Part shown: one piece after another, positions 52,627 to 61,113 of the stretch
How positions within the stretch are numbered: the first letter of the stretch is position 1
How the letters are laid out: the number at the start of each line of letters is the position of its first letter
NCBI GenBank assembly: GCA_014055465.1
Contig: WIAF01000001.1
Coordinates: 124,001-188,000, forward strand
DNA length: 64,000 nucleotides
Source of the DNA: Nitrospira sp. CR1.1
GTDB lineage: Bacteria > Nitrospirota > Nitrospiria > Nitrospirales > Nitrospiraceae
Reading direction: 5' to 3'
The notes under the pieces: generated by a model
The model's database searches: none
What the model was told of the DNA's origin: nothing
What the model saw: the letters and a program-made list of their open reading frames with translations, nothing else
Made by a program: the position numbers and the translations under genes

Positions 52627-55336
52627 ACCCGCGCGGCGGCCCGCTTCGCACCCGGCTCCAGGCTTTCCACAGTTCCATCACCAGGAACGGCAACACCCCG
52701 AATCCCGCGACCAGCCACCATTCATCGAGCCGCAGTGGAACGACCCGAAAAATCTCCTGCCCCCAAGGACTCAACAGAATCCCTGCCTGCAACAGGGCCG
52801 AGATGAACACAGCGGCCACCAGCATCCGATTGGTGGCGACCCCGATCTGAAACAGCGAAAGCCGGTCATGACGACAGGTGAACGCGTGGAGGAACTGAAC
52901 GAGCACCAGCGTCGTAAAGGTCATGGTGCGGGCAAACGTCACCTCGTCGTTCATGATCGACAGGGCAATACCGAACATCGCCAGCGTCGCCGCGGCCATC
53001 ACCGCGCCTTGAACGCAGACCGTCAGAAACCGTTGGCGATCCAGGAGCGGCGCCTGCGGGTCACGCGGCGGGCGTGTCATCACATCGGGATCCTTTGGAT
53101 CGACGGCAAGGGCCAACGCAGGAAACCCGTCGGTGACCAGGTTGATCCAGAGAATATGGATCGGAAGCAGCGGCAACGGCCAGCCTAACACCGTACTCCC
53201 CAGCATCACCAGCACTTCACTCAGATTGCACGACAGCAGATAGTGCACCGACTTGCGGATGTTCTCGTAGATGCTCCGGCCCTCTTCGACGGCCGCGGCG
53301 ATGGAGGCAAAGTTGTCGTCGGTCACGACCATGTCCGACGCGTCTTTCGTCACATCCGTCCCCGTCATCCCCATGGCGATCCCGATATCCGCTTCCCGCA
53401 CCGCCGGGGCATCATTCACGCCGTCGCCGGTCATCGCCACCACCGCCCCTTGCGCGCGCCAGGCCTTGACGATGCGAAGCTTATGCTCCGCCGACACCCG
53501 CGCGTAGACAGACACGTCGCGCACGCGCGCTGACAACTCCGCATCAGTCAACCCGTCCAGTTCCAGACCGGACAGGGCCTGCGTCGAGCCGCTCACAAAA
53601 CCTGCCTCGCGCCCGATGGCCAGAGCCGTCTCCTTATGATCCCCGGTAATCATCACCGTCACGATTCCCGCAGACCGGCAACGCTCGACCGCCTGTTTGG
53701 CTTCAGGACGCAGGGGGTCCTTCATCGCCGCCAATCCCAAGAACACCAATTCCCGCTCAATCCCCTCCGACTCAAACGTCGCCGGCTCCGGGTCGAGCAC
53801 ACGCCGCGCCAACGCCACGACCCGGAGAGCCTGTTGGGCGAACTCCTGATTGATCGAGAGAATCGAGTGTCGCGTCGCATCTGTGAGAGGCGAGACCTCC
53901 CCCGCGCTCGTCATGTACGAGTCGCACCGCCCCAGCAGGATATCCGGCGCACCCTTCACATAGGCTACGGGACGCCCGCCCGATCGGCGGACCATGGTCA
54001 TCATTTTGCGTTCGGAGTCGAACGGAATTTCTCCCACGAGAGGATGGGCAACTTCGAGGTCTTCCTTCCGCCACCCGGCCTTGCCGCCCGCAACCAGCAA
54101 CGCGCCTTCCGTGGGATCGCCCACCACCGTCCAACCTCCCTCTGCCGCTCGAAGCGACGCGCCGTTGCACAATACCGCGCTCCACAAGAGATCTCGCAAC
54201 CCTCCCGTGCGGAAATCGCCGCCGATGATCTCGCCCTCCGGCGCGTATCCGTCCCCGGTCACATCACACACAAGGCCGTCAACCGCCAAGCGTGTGACCG
54301 TCATTTCATTCTTGGTCAATGTGCCGGTCTTGTCCGTGCAGATCACCGTCGCCGCGCCCAAGGTTTCGACAGCCGGCAGCCGGCGGATCAACGCATGGCG
54401 GCGCACCATACGCATCACACCCAGGGCCAGCGTCGTCGTCACAATGGCCGGCAGCCCTTCCGGTATGGCCGCCACCGCCAGGCTCACGGCCGTTAAAAAC
54501 ATGTCGAACACCGGCTCGCCCCGCCACAGGCCTAGCCCGAACACCACGAGCACGATCCCCAGCGAAAGCCACAGCAACACATGCCCGAACTGCTCCAATC
54601 GCCGCTGGAGGGGTGTCGGCTCCACCGGCACCGCGGTCATCAGCGTCGCAATGCGTCCCAGCTGAGTTGCGCTGCCGGTGGCGACGATAAGGGCGCGCCC
54701 CTTGCCCCCGGTAACCGTCGTGCCCATGAACAGCATGTTCCGTTGATCGGCCAAGGGCACATCGTCGTCGTCCAAGGCCAGGCTGGTTTTTTCGACTGGC
54801 GTGGACTCTCCGGTCAGAGCGGCTTCCTGCGTGCGGAAGGCGGCGGCCTGAATGAGTCGCGCATCCGCCGGCACATGATCTCCTGCCTCCACATCAATGA
54901 TGTCGCCGGGGACCAGCTCTGTTGAAGACAGGGTGCGCCTTGTGCCGGCTCGAATCACTCGGGCATAGGTCACCGACATGGTCTTGAGCGCCGCCAACGA
55001 CTGCTCTGCCCGGTATTCCTGCACAAATCCGAGCAGCCCGTTCAGCAGCACAATGGCGAGGATGGCGCCGGCATCGACCCATTCGCCGAGCAGGCCCGAG
55101 ACGAGGGCGGCGCCGATCAGCACCCAGATGATGAGGCTGCTAAATTGGGCCCCCAGCATACGCCAGGGCGAAGGCGAGGCGGCTTCAGGCAATTCATTGC
55201 GACCATGGACGGATAACCGGCGCGTGGCGTCGTCTTCGGCCAGCCCTTGCGCCGGGACGACGCCGAACTCGCGGCCGATCTCCTCCGTGGACCGGGCATA
55301 CCACCGGGCCTGACTGTGTTGTCGCGCTTCGACCAT
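52616..55336 (-). CDS. P-type cation ATPase (Ca2+-type, P2A)
   Basis: 906 residues from ATG 55336. The N-terminal cation ATPase domain leads into LTGES (actuator), the M4 motif AIPEGLPAIVTTTLALG, the phosphorylation site CTDKTGTLTKNE, the nucleotide-binding YVKGAPD, and MTGDGVNDAPAVREADIGIAM. PEGLP and the M6 region LLPIHILWINLVTDGFPALA fit secretory-pathway/PMR1-like Ca2+ or Mn2+ pumps. It expels divalent cations from the cytoplasm. Upstream in-frame Met codons (55420) extend into non-coding sequence. Confidence 0.92.
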   Translation of the reverse strand: MVEARQHSQARWYARSTEEIGREFGVVPAQGLAEDDATRRLSVHGRNELPEAASPSPWRMLGAQFSSLIIWVLIGAALVSGLLGEWVDAGAILAIVLLNGLLGFVQEYRAEQSLAALKTMSVTYARVIRAGTRRTLSSTELVPGDIIDVEAGDHVPADARLIQAAAFRTQEAALTGESTPVEKTSLALDDDDVPLADQRNMLFMGTTVTGGKGRALIVATGSATQLGRIATLMTAVPVEPTPLQRRLEQFGHVLLWLSLGIVLVVFGLGLWRGEPVFDMFLTAVSLAVAAIPEGLPAIVTTTLALGVMRMVRRHALIRRLPAVETLGAATVICTDKTGTLTKNEMTVTRLAVDGLVCDVTGDGYAPEGEIIGGDFRTGGLRDLLWSAVLCNGASLRAAEGGWTVVGDPTEGALLVAGGKAGWRKEDLEVAHPLVGEIPFDSERKMMTMVRRSGGRPVAYVKGAPDILLGRCDSYMTSAGEVSPLTDATRHSILSINQEFAQQALRVVALARRVLDPEPATFESEGIERELVFLGLAAMKDPLRPEAKQAVERCRSAGIVTVMITGDHKETALAIGREAGFVSGSTQALSGLELDGLTDAELSARVRDVSVYARVSAEHKLRIVKAWRAQGAVVAMTGDGVNDAPAVREADIGIAMGMTGTDVTKDASDMVVTDDNFASIAAAVEEGRSIYENIRKSVHYLLSCNLSEVLVMLGSTVLGWPLPLLPIHILWINLVTDGFPALALAVDPKDPDVMTRPPRDPQAPLLDRQRFLTVCVQGAVMAAATLAMFGIALSIMNDEVTFARTMTFTTLVLVQFLHAFTCRHDRLSLFQIGVATNRMLVAAVFISALLQAGILLSPWGQEIFRVVPLRLDEWWLVAGFGVLPFLVMELWKAWSRVRSGPPRGSTV

Positions 55337-55626
55337 GCCTTCCGATCTCTTTCGGCTTCCCTGCCGGGACGACTCCTTAGGGACAGGCCCCTTTACGAGC
55401 GACCATCCTAAGTACTTCAACTTGCGGAGAAAACGCCCGTTTTTCCTTTGGCCCGCCGATCGGCAGGGGGAAATTTCTTCTGTTCCACACCCCCGGGACT
55501 CAACCCCGGCGCAAACCAGCCGATACAGTATCCACGAAGGACGGAGAGCGGCCCTGAAGCGGGCATCATTCCTGTGGTAGGAACGGCCGTCGCTTGAAGC
55601 TGTGGATTGCGTAGGATTGGTGATCT

Positions 55627-56079
55627 ATGACACGTTCCTCCTGGTCGTCTTCGAATCCGCTTCCGGAGAACCTTCGTCTCAGCCTGAAGGACCTTCGTCA
55701 CGGCCTCCTCGGCCTGCACAAATCCCTGATTGTCTCCGAACAGCTCACGTATGAACGCATTTACGGGCGCATCTCCTCAGCCGGTCAACTTTTGCAGCTC
55801 GTCATGAACGACCCCTGGTTCGCCTGGCTGCACCCCTTGTCGCATCTCGTTGTCCGCATCGATGTCGTGCTGGAAGATCAGGAGGATACGACGATCGAAG
55901 CCGCGCAGGATCTGCTGGTGGAAGCTCGCCACATGCTGCGCCCTTCCGAAGAGGGCGACGGGTTCGAACGCAGCTACTACGAAGCCTTGCAACGCACCCC
56001 AGACGTCGTGCTGGCCCATGCCAGCGTTAAAAAATTGCTCAGCACTGCCGCCACTGCAGCCTCCGCGGCTGCAGCCTAA
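55627..56079 (+). CDS. Hypothetical protein, helical
   Basis: 150 residues. The sequence is helical (LRLSLKDLRHGLLGLHKSLI, GRISSAGQLLQLVMNDPWFA, WLHPLSHLVVRIDVVLEDQE, TIEAAQDLLVEARHMLRPSE) with an Ala-rich tail. The DPWFAWLHPLSHLVVRID segment is distinctive. No signal peptide or domain known to me. It lies 3' to the P-ATPase start on the other strand, with a 290-base interval between them that holds no gene I can see. Confidence 0.65.
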   Translation: MTRSSWSSSNPLPENLRLSLKDLRHGLLGLHKSLIVSEQLTYERIYGRISSAGQLLQLVMNDPWFAWLHPLSHLVVRIDVVLEDQEDTTIEAAQDLLVEARHMLRPSEEGDGFERSYYEALQRTPDVVLAHASVKKLLSTAATAASAAAA

Positions 56080-56097
56080 TCGCCTGGACCATCTCGA

Positions 56098-56715
56098 TCA
56101 AAAGAGCGGATGGTGCGGGGAAGAGGAGAAGGGCGCCGAACGCGGCGCGTCGCCTCGATTTCCCAGAAATCTCCACCCCTGCTTGTCCCGCACGAGATAA
56201 TGCACCTCCTGAAACCAACTATCCAGCGTGACGCGCGCGCCTGATTGCACGTCAACGCCATACAAGCCACCGGTGCAAGTCAACTCCACGCGCAGCCCCT
56301 CTCCGGCGCCCACGATTTTCATCTCAGAAAAGAGGTGCGTCGAGGATAATGTCCGGTAGTGCTCGAACACCTCGCTCCAGATGCGCTCGACATCCCCCAT
56401 GTGCAGGCCGTGATAATTGTAACCCGGCGCATAAAACTGCATCAGCGCGGGGAGTTCCTGTTTCTCCAACGCGCGTTCCGCGCGATCGAAGGCCGCCAAC
56501 ACCTCCTTCACCATGGGATCGGCTCGAACCGCCTTGGCACCGGTGACGGTCCCGCTGTCGCGCCTCACGGTCATCTCAGGGAGCACGTGCACCGCCGCCC
56601 GAGCCGGAACCGTTGCTAGCGCCAGCAGCGCCGCGCTGAAGCACCACAGAACCTGCCACAACCATCCACAAACACCTCGCCGCTTCCTGCGATCCTGTCT
56701 GTCTCGTTCGCGCAT
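56098..56715 (-). CDS. Secreted NTF2/SnoaL-like protein
   Basis: 205 residues from ATG 56715, with GAGGAG upstream. A signal peptide (VLWCFSAALLALATVPARAA) is followed by an NTF2-like fold: VLAAFDRAERALEKQELPAL, MQFYAPGYNYHGLHMGDVER, SSTHLFSEMKIVGAGEGLRV, and YLVRDKQGWRFLGNRGD. This resembles DUF4440/SnoaL-like proteins, which include ketosteroid-isomerase relatives and many non-enzymatic binding domains. Substrate unknown. It converges with the hypothetical gene, the stop codons being 18 bases apart. Confidence 0.75.
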   Translation of the reverse strand: MRERDRQDRRKRRGVCGWLWQVLWCFSAALLALATVPARAAVHVLPEMTVRRDSGTVTGAKAVRADPMVKEVLAAFDRAERALEKQELPALMQFYAPGYNYHGLHMGDVERIWSEVFEHYRTLSSTHLFSEMKIVGAGEGLRVELTCTGGLYGVDVQSGARVTLDSWFQEVHYLVRDKQGWRFLGNRGDAPRSAPFSSSPHHPLF

Positions 56716-57057
56716 CGTCACTCCTCTCTTCACAGAATCGGCGGCGATGTCCCGGGATAGGGCTACATCCTTAACAAGCATTATGCAAAGCCGGTACCGC
56801 CAACGGTTGATGACGGGCTGGAGACATTGCCCATAGTCCCCCGCTGGGTCCTGCCAGGCTGCCGTTAAAGGCGACAGACCTCCCTGCATGCTGTGGCACG
56901 ACGCCACAGGATCAGACCGCCTTCACGACAGGCTCCCCAACCATTCTCTGTCATACAGGCTGGTTTCGTACTTTTGCTTTGGCCGGCGAGGAGTGAACGT
57001 TAGACTACAGTGACGGCGCTATCGTCAGCCTACAGCTACCGAAGATACGGAGCGGGA
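56716..57057. other. Intergenic region between divergent genes
   Basis: About 340 bases upstream of both the NTF2-like gene and the TPR gene. Long reading frames cross it but have no signal or domain character. I see no RNA gene or clear promoter. Confidence 0.45.
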
Positions 57058-58047
57058 ATGCCATCGTCGACGAAACTGCGACTCGCCAGTGTACTCGGCT
57101 ACATTCTCGTGACGTCCGGGATCGTTCTTGCTGAGGACAGCCCGCGCCAGGCGACCATCGCCCTCATCGACAAGACCTGGGCCGTGAGTCTCGATATTCC
57201 GGGGTACCGCGTTCAGGCAGATGGCGTCAAACCGGACAGCCGGCGCTACTTCCTCGCCACCAATGACACCACCGCCAGGCGTCTCTCCATCACGCTGGAA
57301 GCGGTCTCTGGGCAGGCCACGGAGCAGGGCTGTCTCATTCATTTGGCCCGTATCGCACAAGCCGTTGCCGCGCCACCCAGCGCAGGCCCGACACGAACTG
57401 AGATCGATCACCTCCCCGTACTCGAATATCTGCTGCAGGAGACCGGCAGCCGCGCGACGAATCGACTCCACCTCTTTGCCTGTACGAGCAAAGACAACGT
57501 GTACATGGACATCCACCTCTCGCAACGCGACGCCAGCACCGGAGACGACGCGCCACTGCGCAAGATGTTGGAGACCCTCACCATCGTGGCCGCGGCCAAG
57601 GCCGATAGCCTGGCTCACTTTCAAGCAGGGAGCGCGCCGTATCTGCAAGGAAAATTCACGCGAGCAATCCCGCATTATGAACAAGCCGTCGCCCTCGAAC
57701 GGATCAACCCCGTCCTGGACAAACCCCTCTGGCGTCTTCTCATCCATAACCTGGCCGTCGCCTATCGCCGGACCGGCGACCTGGCGCGCGCTAAAACGGC
57801 AATCGAGTATGGCCTTTCGCAGGACCCGGCAAATCCGTTTTTTCATTACGATCTCGCCCGCGCCTATGCCGGAATGAATGAGCGGGACCGGGCCATGCAA
57901 TCTCTTCACGACGCCTTCCTCCACTTTCGCCTGAGCAACGAGCGTGAACCCATGCCGGACCCCAGACAGGACGTGTCCTTCAGGCGCTTCATGCTGGATC
58001 CTGCATTTAGAACGTTAACGGAATCCCTCATGCAACCCGCCATCTAA
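57058..58047 (+). CDS. Secreted TPR-repeat protein
   Basis: 329 residues from ATG 57058. A signal peptide (LASVLGYILVTSGIVLA) is followed by a beta-rich region (residues 25-190, with Cys in EQGCLIHLAR and LFACTSKDN) and then TPR-like helices (GKFTRAIPHYEQAVALERI, IHNLAVAYRRTGDLARAKTA, FFHYDLARAYAGMNERDRAM). Probably periplasmic, mediating protein-protein contacts. It precedes a PilZ gene by 49 bases. Confidence 0.75.
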   Translation: MPSSTKLRLASVLGYILVTSGIVLAEDSPRQATIALIDKTWAVSLDIPGYRVQADGVKPDSRRYFLATNDTTARRLSITLEAVSGQATEQGCLIHLARIAQAVAAPPSAGPTRTEIDHLPVLEYLLQETGSRATNRLHLFACTSKDNVYMDIHLSQRDASTGDDAPLRKMLETLTIVAAAKADSLAHFQAGSAPYLQGKFTRAIPHYEQAVALERINPVLDKPLWRLLIHNLAVAYRRTGDLARAKTAIEYGLSQDPANPFFHYDLARAYAGMNERDRAMQSLHDAFLHFRLSNEREPMPDPRQDVSFRRFMLDPAFRTLTESLMQPAI

Positions 58048-58096
58048 GGAACGCCTCGAACCGAGCAGAACCAGCCGATCATGGAAGGACAGAGTG

Positions 58097-58465
58097 ATGG
58101 CAAAACGTAAGAACACGCGAGTCGCGATGAATCGACCGATCGATGTGCAAGGCCCCCGCGGGAGCAGCCAGGGCGTGGTGCGGGATTTTTCTCCCGGAGG
58201 ATGCAAGATTCAACAGACTGCCGCCAAGGTGCACTGCGGAATGCGATTGACGCTGCGGATCTCGCTTCCCGATCGCATCGAACCCATCGAAATCAAGCCC
58301 GCCGTCGTCACCTGGACGAGCACGGATGCGTTCGGCGTGGAATTCCTGGCGCTCTCGGCAGAGACGCGGAGCCGGGTGAAACTGGTGTATGACCTTCTCC
58401 TGGACGCTCAGTCGACGGCGGAAACGGAACGGGTCATCTCCCTTCCCGGCGTCTCCTGGAAATGA
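58097..58465 (+). CDS. PilZ-domain protein
   Basis: 122 residues. The sequence RKNTRVAMNRPIDVQGP, then GVVRDFSPGGCKIQQT (DFSPGGC corresponds to the DxSxxG motif), then AVVTWTSTDAFGVEFLALS is the PilZ fold, which can bind c-di-GMP. The N-terminal RxxxR motif is present only in altered form (KKRKNTR region), so c-di-GMP binding is uncertain. The start is the ATG at 58097 rather than the GTG before it. Likely a small c-di-GMP-type effector. Confidence 0.8.
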   Translation: MAKRKNTRVAMNRPIDVQGPRGSSQGVVRDFSPGGCKIQQTAAKVHCGMRLTLRISLPDRIEPIEIKPAVVTWTSTDAFGVEFLALSAETRSRVKLVYDLLLDAQSTAETERVISLPGVSWK

Positions 58466-58515
58466 CCGGTCGTGAGATGAGGTGACTAAACACATCCTCG
58501 CGGGTACGTCAGGCA

Positions 58516-59340
58516 TCATCGGAGCAACAACCAAAGGCCGAGTCTCTCCCCGTAGACCCTCGCCAGGCTGTCCGGTTCAATGAGCCAGTACCGCATCTCC
58601 ACGCGATCGCCGATCCCCATCAACCCTACATTCATCATCAACATGCCCTAGCAGGCTGCGGAAAAACTCGTTTTTTTGCACGCTACGCCGCGATCAGCTC
58701 ACGTGGCGTGTTGGTATCAGGATAGTACGCAGGATGCGTAAAAAGGCCATCCAGCAAGGCCGCAGCGAGTGAAGCGGCGAATCGTACTCGTGTCGTACGT
58801 TGAGCCGCTGAACGAGGCGAGAACGCCGCTGGTGGACTTGTTCCGCATCCTGCTAGAGGGCGATCAGCGCATGAGTGGAGTCGATTGCTCCGGGCAGCGG
58901 CCCCCCCGGCATCTGCCAGATCGGTAAACAAGAAGGCCGCCATATTGACCGCATTGCTGTCGAAAAGATTGCCCACTGCAAGATCGAAGGCCCCGAGCCG
59001 CACGGCGGCCAGAGACGTGCCCAACTCAGGCAACGTCGTCACCACCGCCACGAGCATATGCTCGAACGCCGCCTGCGCCCAGACGCGTGTGTCGCGATGG
59101 ACAAGGTGATGAGGCCAAGAGTGAGCATGTTGGCAAGCACCGCGCCGAAGGGATCTCCAGCGGACAGGTCCGGCGCATCGAGCAAACAGGCGCTGACGGT
59201 CGTGAACACCTCGGGGCAACGACGTCGCAGCCGCCATCAACACGGCGCCGACCCACAATCACCCGAGTCCTGTCGACGACGCTATCTGATCGCCGCAGCG
59301 CTTCGAGCACCACACTACGGCAAGTGCCAGCCTGCGGCGT
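58516..59340 (-). pseudogene. Broken Na+/Ca2+ exchanger gene, split by a mobile repeat
   Basis: Reading the minus strand in three frames recovers pieces of one exchanger: GDQIASSTGLG, a stop, then LWVGAVLMAAATSLP, frameshift, EVFTTVSACLLDAPDLS and GDPFGAVLANMLTLGLITL, frameshift, TTLPELGTSLAAVRLGAFDL and AVGNLFDSNAVNMA, frameshift in a run of seven G, PGGPLPGAIDSTHALIAL. Here the repeat element (58649-58855) is inserted. After it the gene resumes as GMLMMNVGLMGIGDRVEMRY and WLIEPDS and ends at TGA 58516-58518. The G(T)SLPE/LPELGTS and GN(L)F-SN signatures mark the CaCA family. The gene is dead, with at least one stop and several frameshifts. Confidence 0.9.
58649..58855 (-). repeat. ~200-bp non-autonomous mobile element, copy B
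   Basis: The element (58651-58853) is flanked by TA at 58649-58650 and 58854-58855. The terminal inverted repeats are GCAGGCTGCGGAAAAA (left) and, read inward from the right, GCAGGATGCGGAACAA. It is inverted relative to copy A at 9944-10148 and nearly identical along its whole length. The exchanger pseudogene continues in frame across the insertion when one TA is removed, so the element borders and 2-base target duplication are visible directly. Confidence 0.9.
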
Positions 59341-59444
59341 TATGAACACGGGCGGGGCAGATGGAGGCGCGATCAGGCATCCGGAAGCGCGCGACGCGTC
59401 TGCGACGGGATTGCCCGATCAGACAGGCAGGAGAACGGCGCGCG

Positions 59445-60962
59445 CTACTGCGGGCCAACGGGCAGGAGAAGTTCAGCAACTTTTTCGATGATGGCCTGAG
59501 GCAAAAACGGCTTCTGCAGGTAGGCCGCTTGCGCATCCACCCCGTGGGACACCAGCATGTCCCCGGCATATCCTGAAATATAGAGCACCTTGATCTTGGG
59601 AAACATCGTCCTGGCCCCCTGCGCCAACACGGAGGCCTTCATGCGCGGCAGGATCACGTCGGTGATCAGGAGGTCGCAGCCGCCCTTGCGCAACTGCAAC
59701 ATCTGCAAGGCCTCAACGCCGTCTGCCGCCGCCAATACTTCATAACCCTGATCCCGCAGCACGGCTGCCACAAGACGTCGAATGCCCTCATCGTCTTCTA
59801 CCAGGAGAATCGTCGCGCAGGTCGCCTGGAGCTGCCGTGAGGCCGCCACCTGTTCGGCGTCCGATGTTTGCGGCTGCACACGCGGCAACATCACCGTAAA
59901 CCGCGAGCCCCGGCCGGGCTGGCTGGTCACGTCGATATACCCGCGGCTCTCCTTCACGATTCCATAGACGGTAGCCAACCCCAATCCAGTGCCCTTCTCG
60001 AATTCCTTCGTGGTGAAATACGGTTCAAAAATATGGGCCAGAGTCTCGGCATCGATTCCGCATCCCGTATCCTCGACCACCAGCGTGACGTAGCGGCCAG
60101 GAATCGCTCCTGGGTGCGTGCGCACATACTGCTCATCCAAATCGGTATTGCCCGTCTCGATCGTTAAAATGCCTCCCTCGGCCATGGCATCGCGAGCGTT
60201 CAGGGCCAGGTTCAGCAACACCTGCTCAATCTGCACCGGATCGCCCAAGACATGGCCGGCCTGGGGGTGCAGCACCAGGACCGTCTGAATCTGCTCTCCG
60301 ATCAGCCGGCGCAAGATATCTTCCATGTCGCGAATCAGAGTATTGAGCGGCACGTCACGCTGCTCCAGAACCTGGCGCCGGCTGAACGTCAACAATTTCT
60401 TCGTCAACGCCGCGGCTCGCGTGCCGGCCTGTCCGATCATGTCGACTTCGTGGTGCAGCGGATGAGATCCCAGCTGCTGCGCGACCCGGTGCGCATGACC
60501 GATGACGACCATGAGCAAATTGTTGAAGTCATGCGCGATGCCCGCGGCCAGTCGCCCCAGCGCTTCCATCTTTTGCGATTGCCGCAGGCCCTGCTCGTCC
60601 TGCTTGCGCTTGGCCAGATCGATGATCGTCTCAATGACATGGACGCGGCCGTCTTTCGAGGGCGCTTTCGCCCAATGGACCAACAGATGGCGGCCGTGCT
60701 GCATTTCCACCTGCTCCGACACCACCTCGTTCCGGCCCAAGGCGTCAGGCATGCGGCAGAATTCGCAAGGCGCCGTCTTCCCCGCGATTTTTTCATAGCA
60801 GGGGGAACCGGCCATGTCGCCGAACGCACCCAGGCTGGTCTGATTTTGGAACTGCACGGAATGGTTGGCAGGATCAATCACCGTCACGATGACCGGCTGC
60901 GAATTCAGCAGCACCTGCGGATCATACGAGAGACCGTCGGGCGAGTGCGGAGAACCGGGCAT
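59445..60962 (-). CDS. Hybrid sensor histidine kinase with PAS and receiver domains
   Basis: 505 residues, no membrane segment. An N-terminal PAS domain (about 20-115) contains SPCYEKIAGKTAPCEFC with three Cys, a pattern seen in PAS domains that may bind metal or sense redox. The kinase core follows: H-box LAAGIAHDFNNLL, N-box LNLALNARDAM, G-boxes VEDTGCGIDAE and GTGLGLATVYGI. A C-terminal receiver domain (about 385-500) has ILLVEDDEGIRRLV, phospho-acceptor Asp in LITDVILPRM, and the Lys in LQKPFLP. The order is typical of cytoplasmic hybrid kinases that signal to an unlinked regulator. Confidence 0.92.
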   Translation of the reverse strand: MPGSPHSPDGLSYDPQVLLNSQPVIVTVIDPANHSVQFQNQTSLGAFGDMAGSPCYEKIAGKTAPCEFCRMPDALGRNEVVSEQVEMQHGRHLLVHWAKAPSKDGRVHVIETIIDLAKRKQDEQGLRQSQKMEALGRLAAGIAHDFNNLLMVVIGHAHRVAQQLGSHPLHHEVDMIGQAGTRAAALTKKLLTFSRRQVLEQRDVPLNTLIRDMEDILRRLIGEQIQTVLVLHPQAGHVLGDPVQIEQVLLNLALNARDAMAEGGILTIETGNTDLDEQYVRTHPGAIPGRYVTLVVEDTGCGIDAETLAHIFEPYFTTKEFEKGTGLGLATVYGIVKESRGYIDVTSQPGRGSRFTVMLPRVQPQTSDAEQVAASRQLQATCATILLVEDDEGIRRLVAAVLRDQGYEVLAAADGVEALQMLQLRKGGCDLLITDVILPRMKASVLAQGARTMFPKIKVLYISGYAGDMLVSHGVDAQAAYLQKPFLPQAIIEKVAELLLPVGPQ

Positions 60963-61113
60963 GGGCGTCCTCGTGCGGATTGGGGCGTGGAAGAACAGCC
61001 GAACGAACCAGCTGTCTTTGGTTGTACTACATCACCGCGTACAGTCAAGGAGTTGATCGATTGTATGGCCGCGGCGTGACGTAGGAATTACGGAAGCGGG
61101 CGGCGGCGCCTGC

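Noticed and set aside
58875-59345. Plus-strand ORF across the exchanger pseudogene
   Set aside because: It is the shadow of the broken minus-strand gene, whose exchanger motifs are readable in the other frames.
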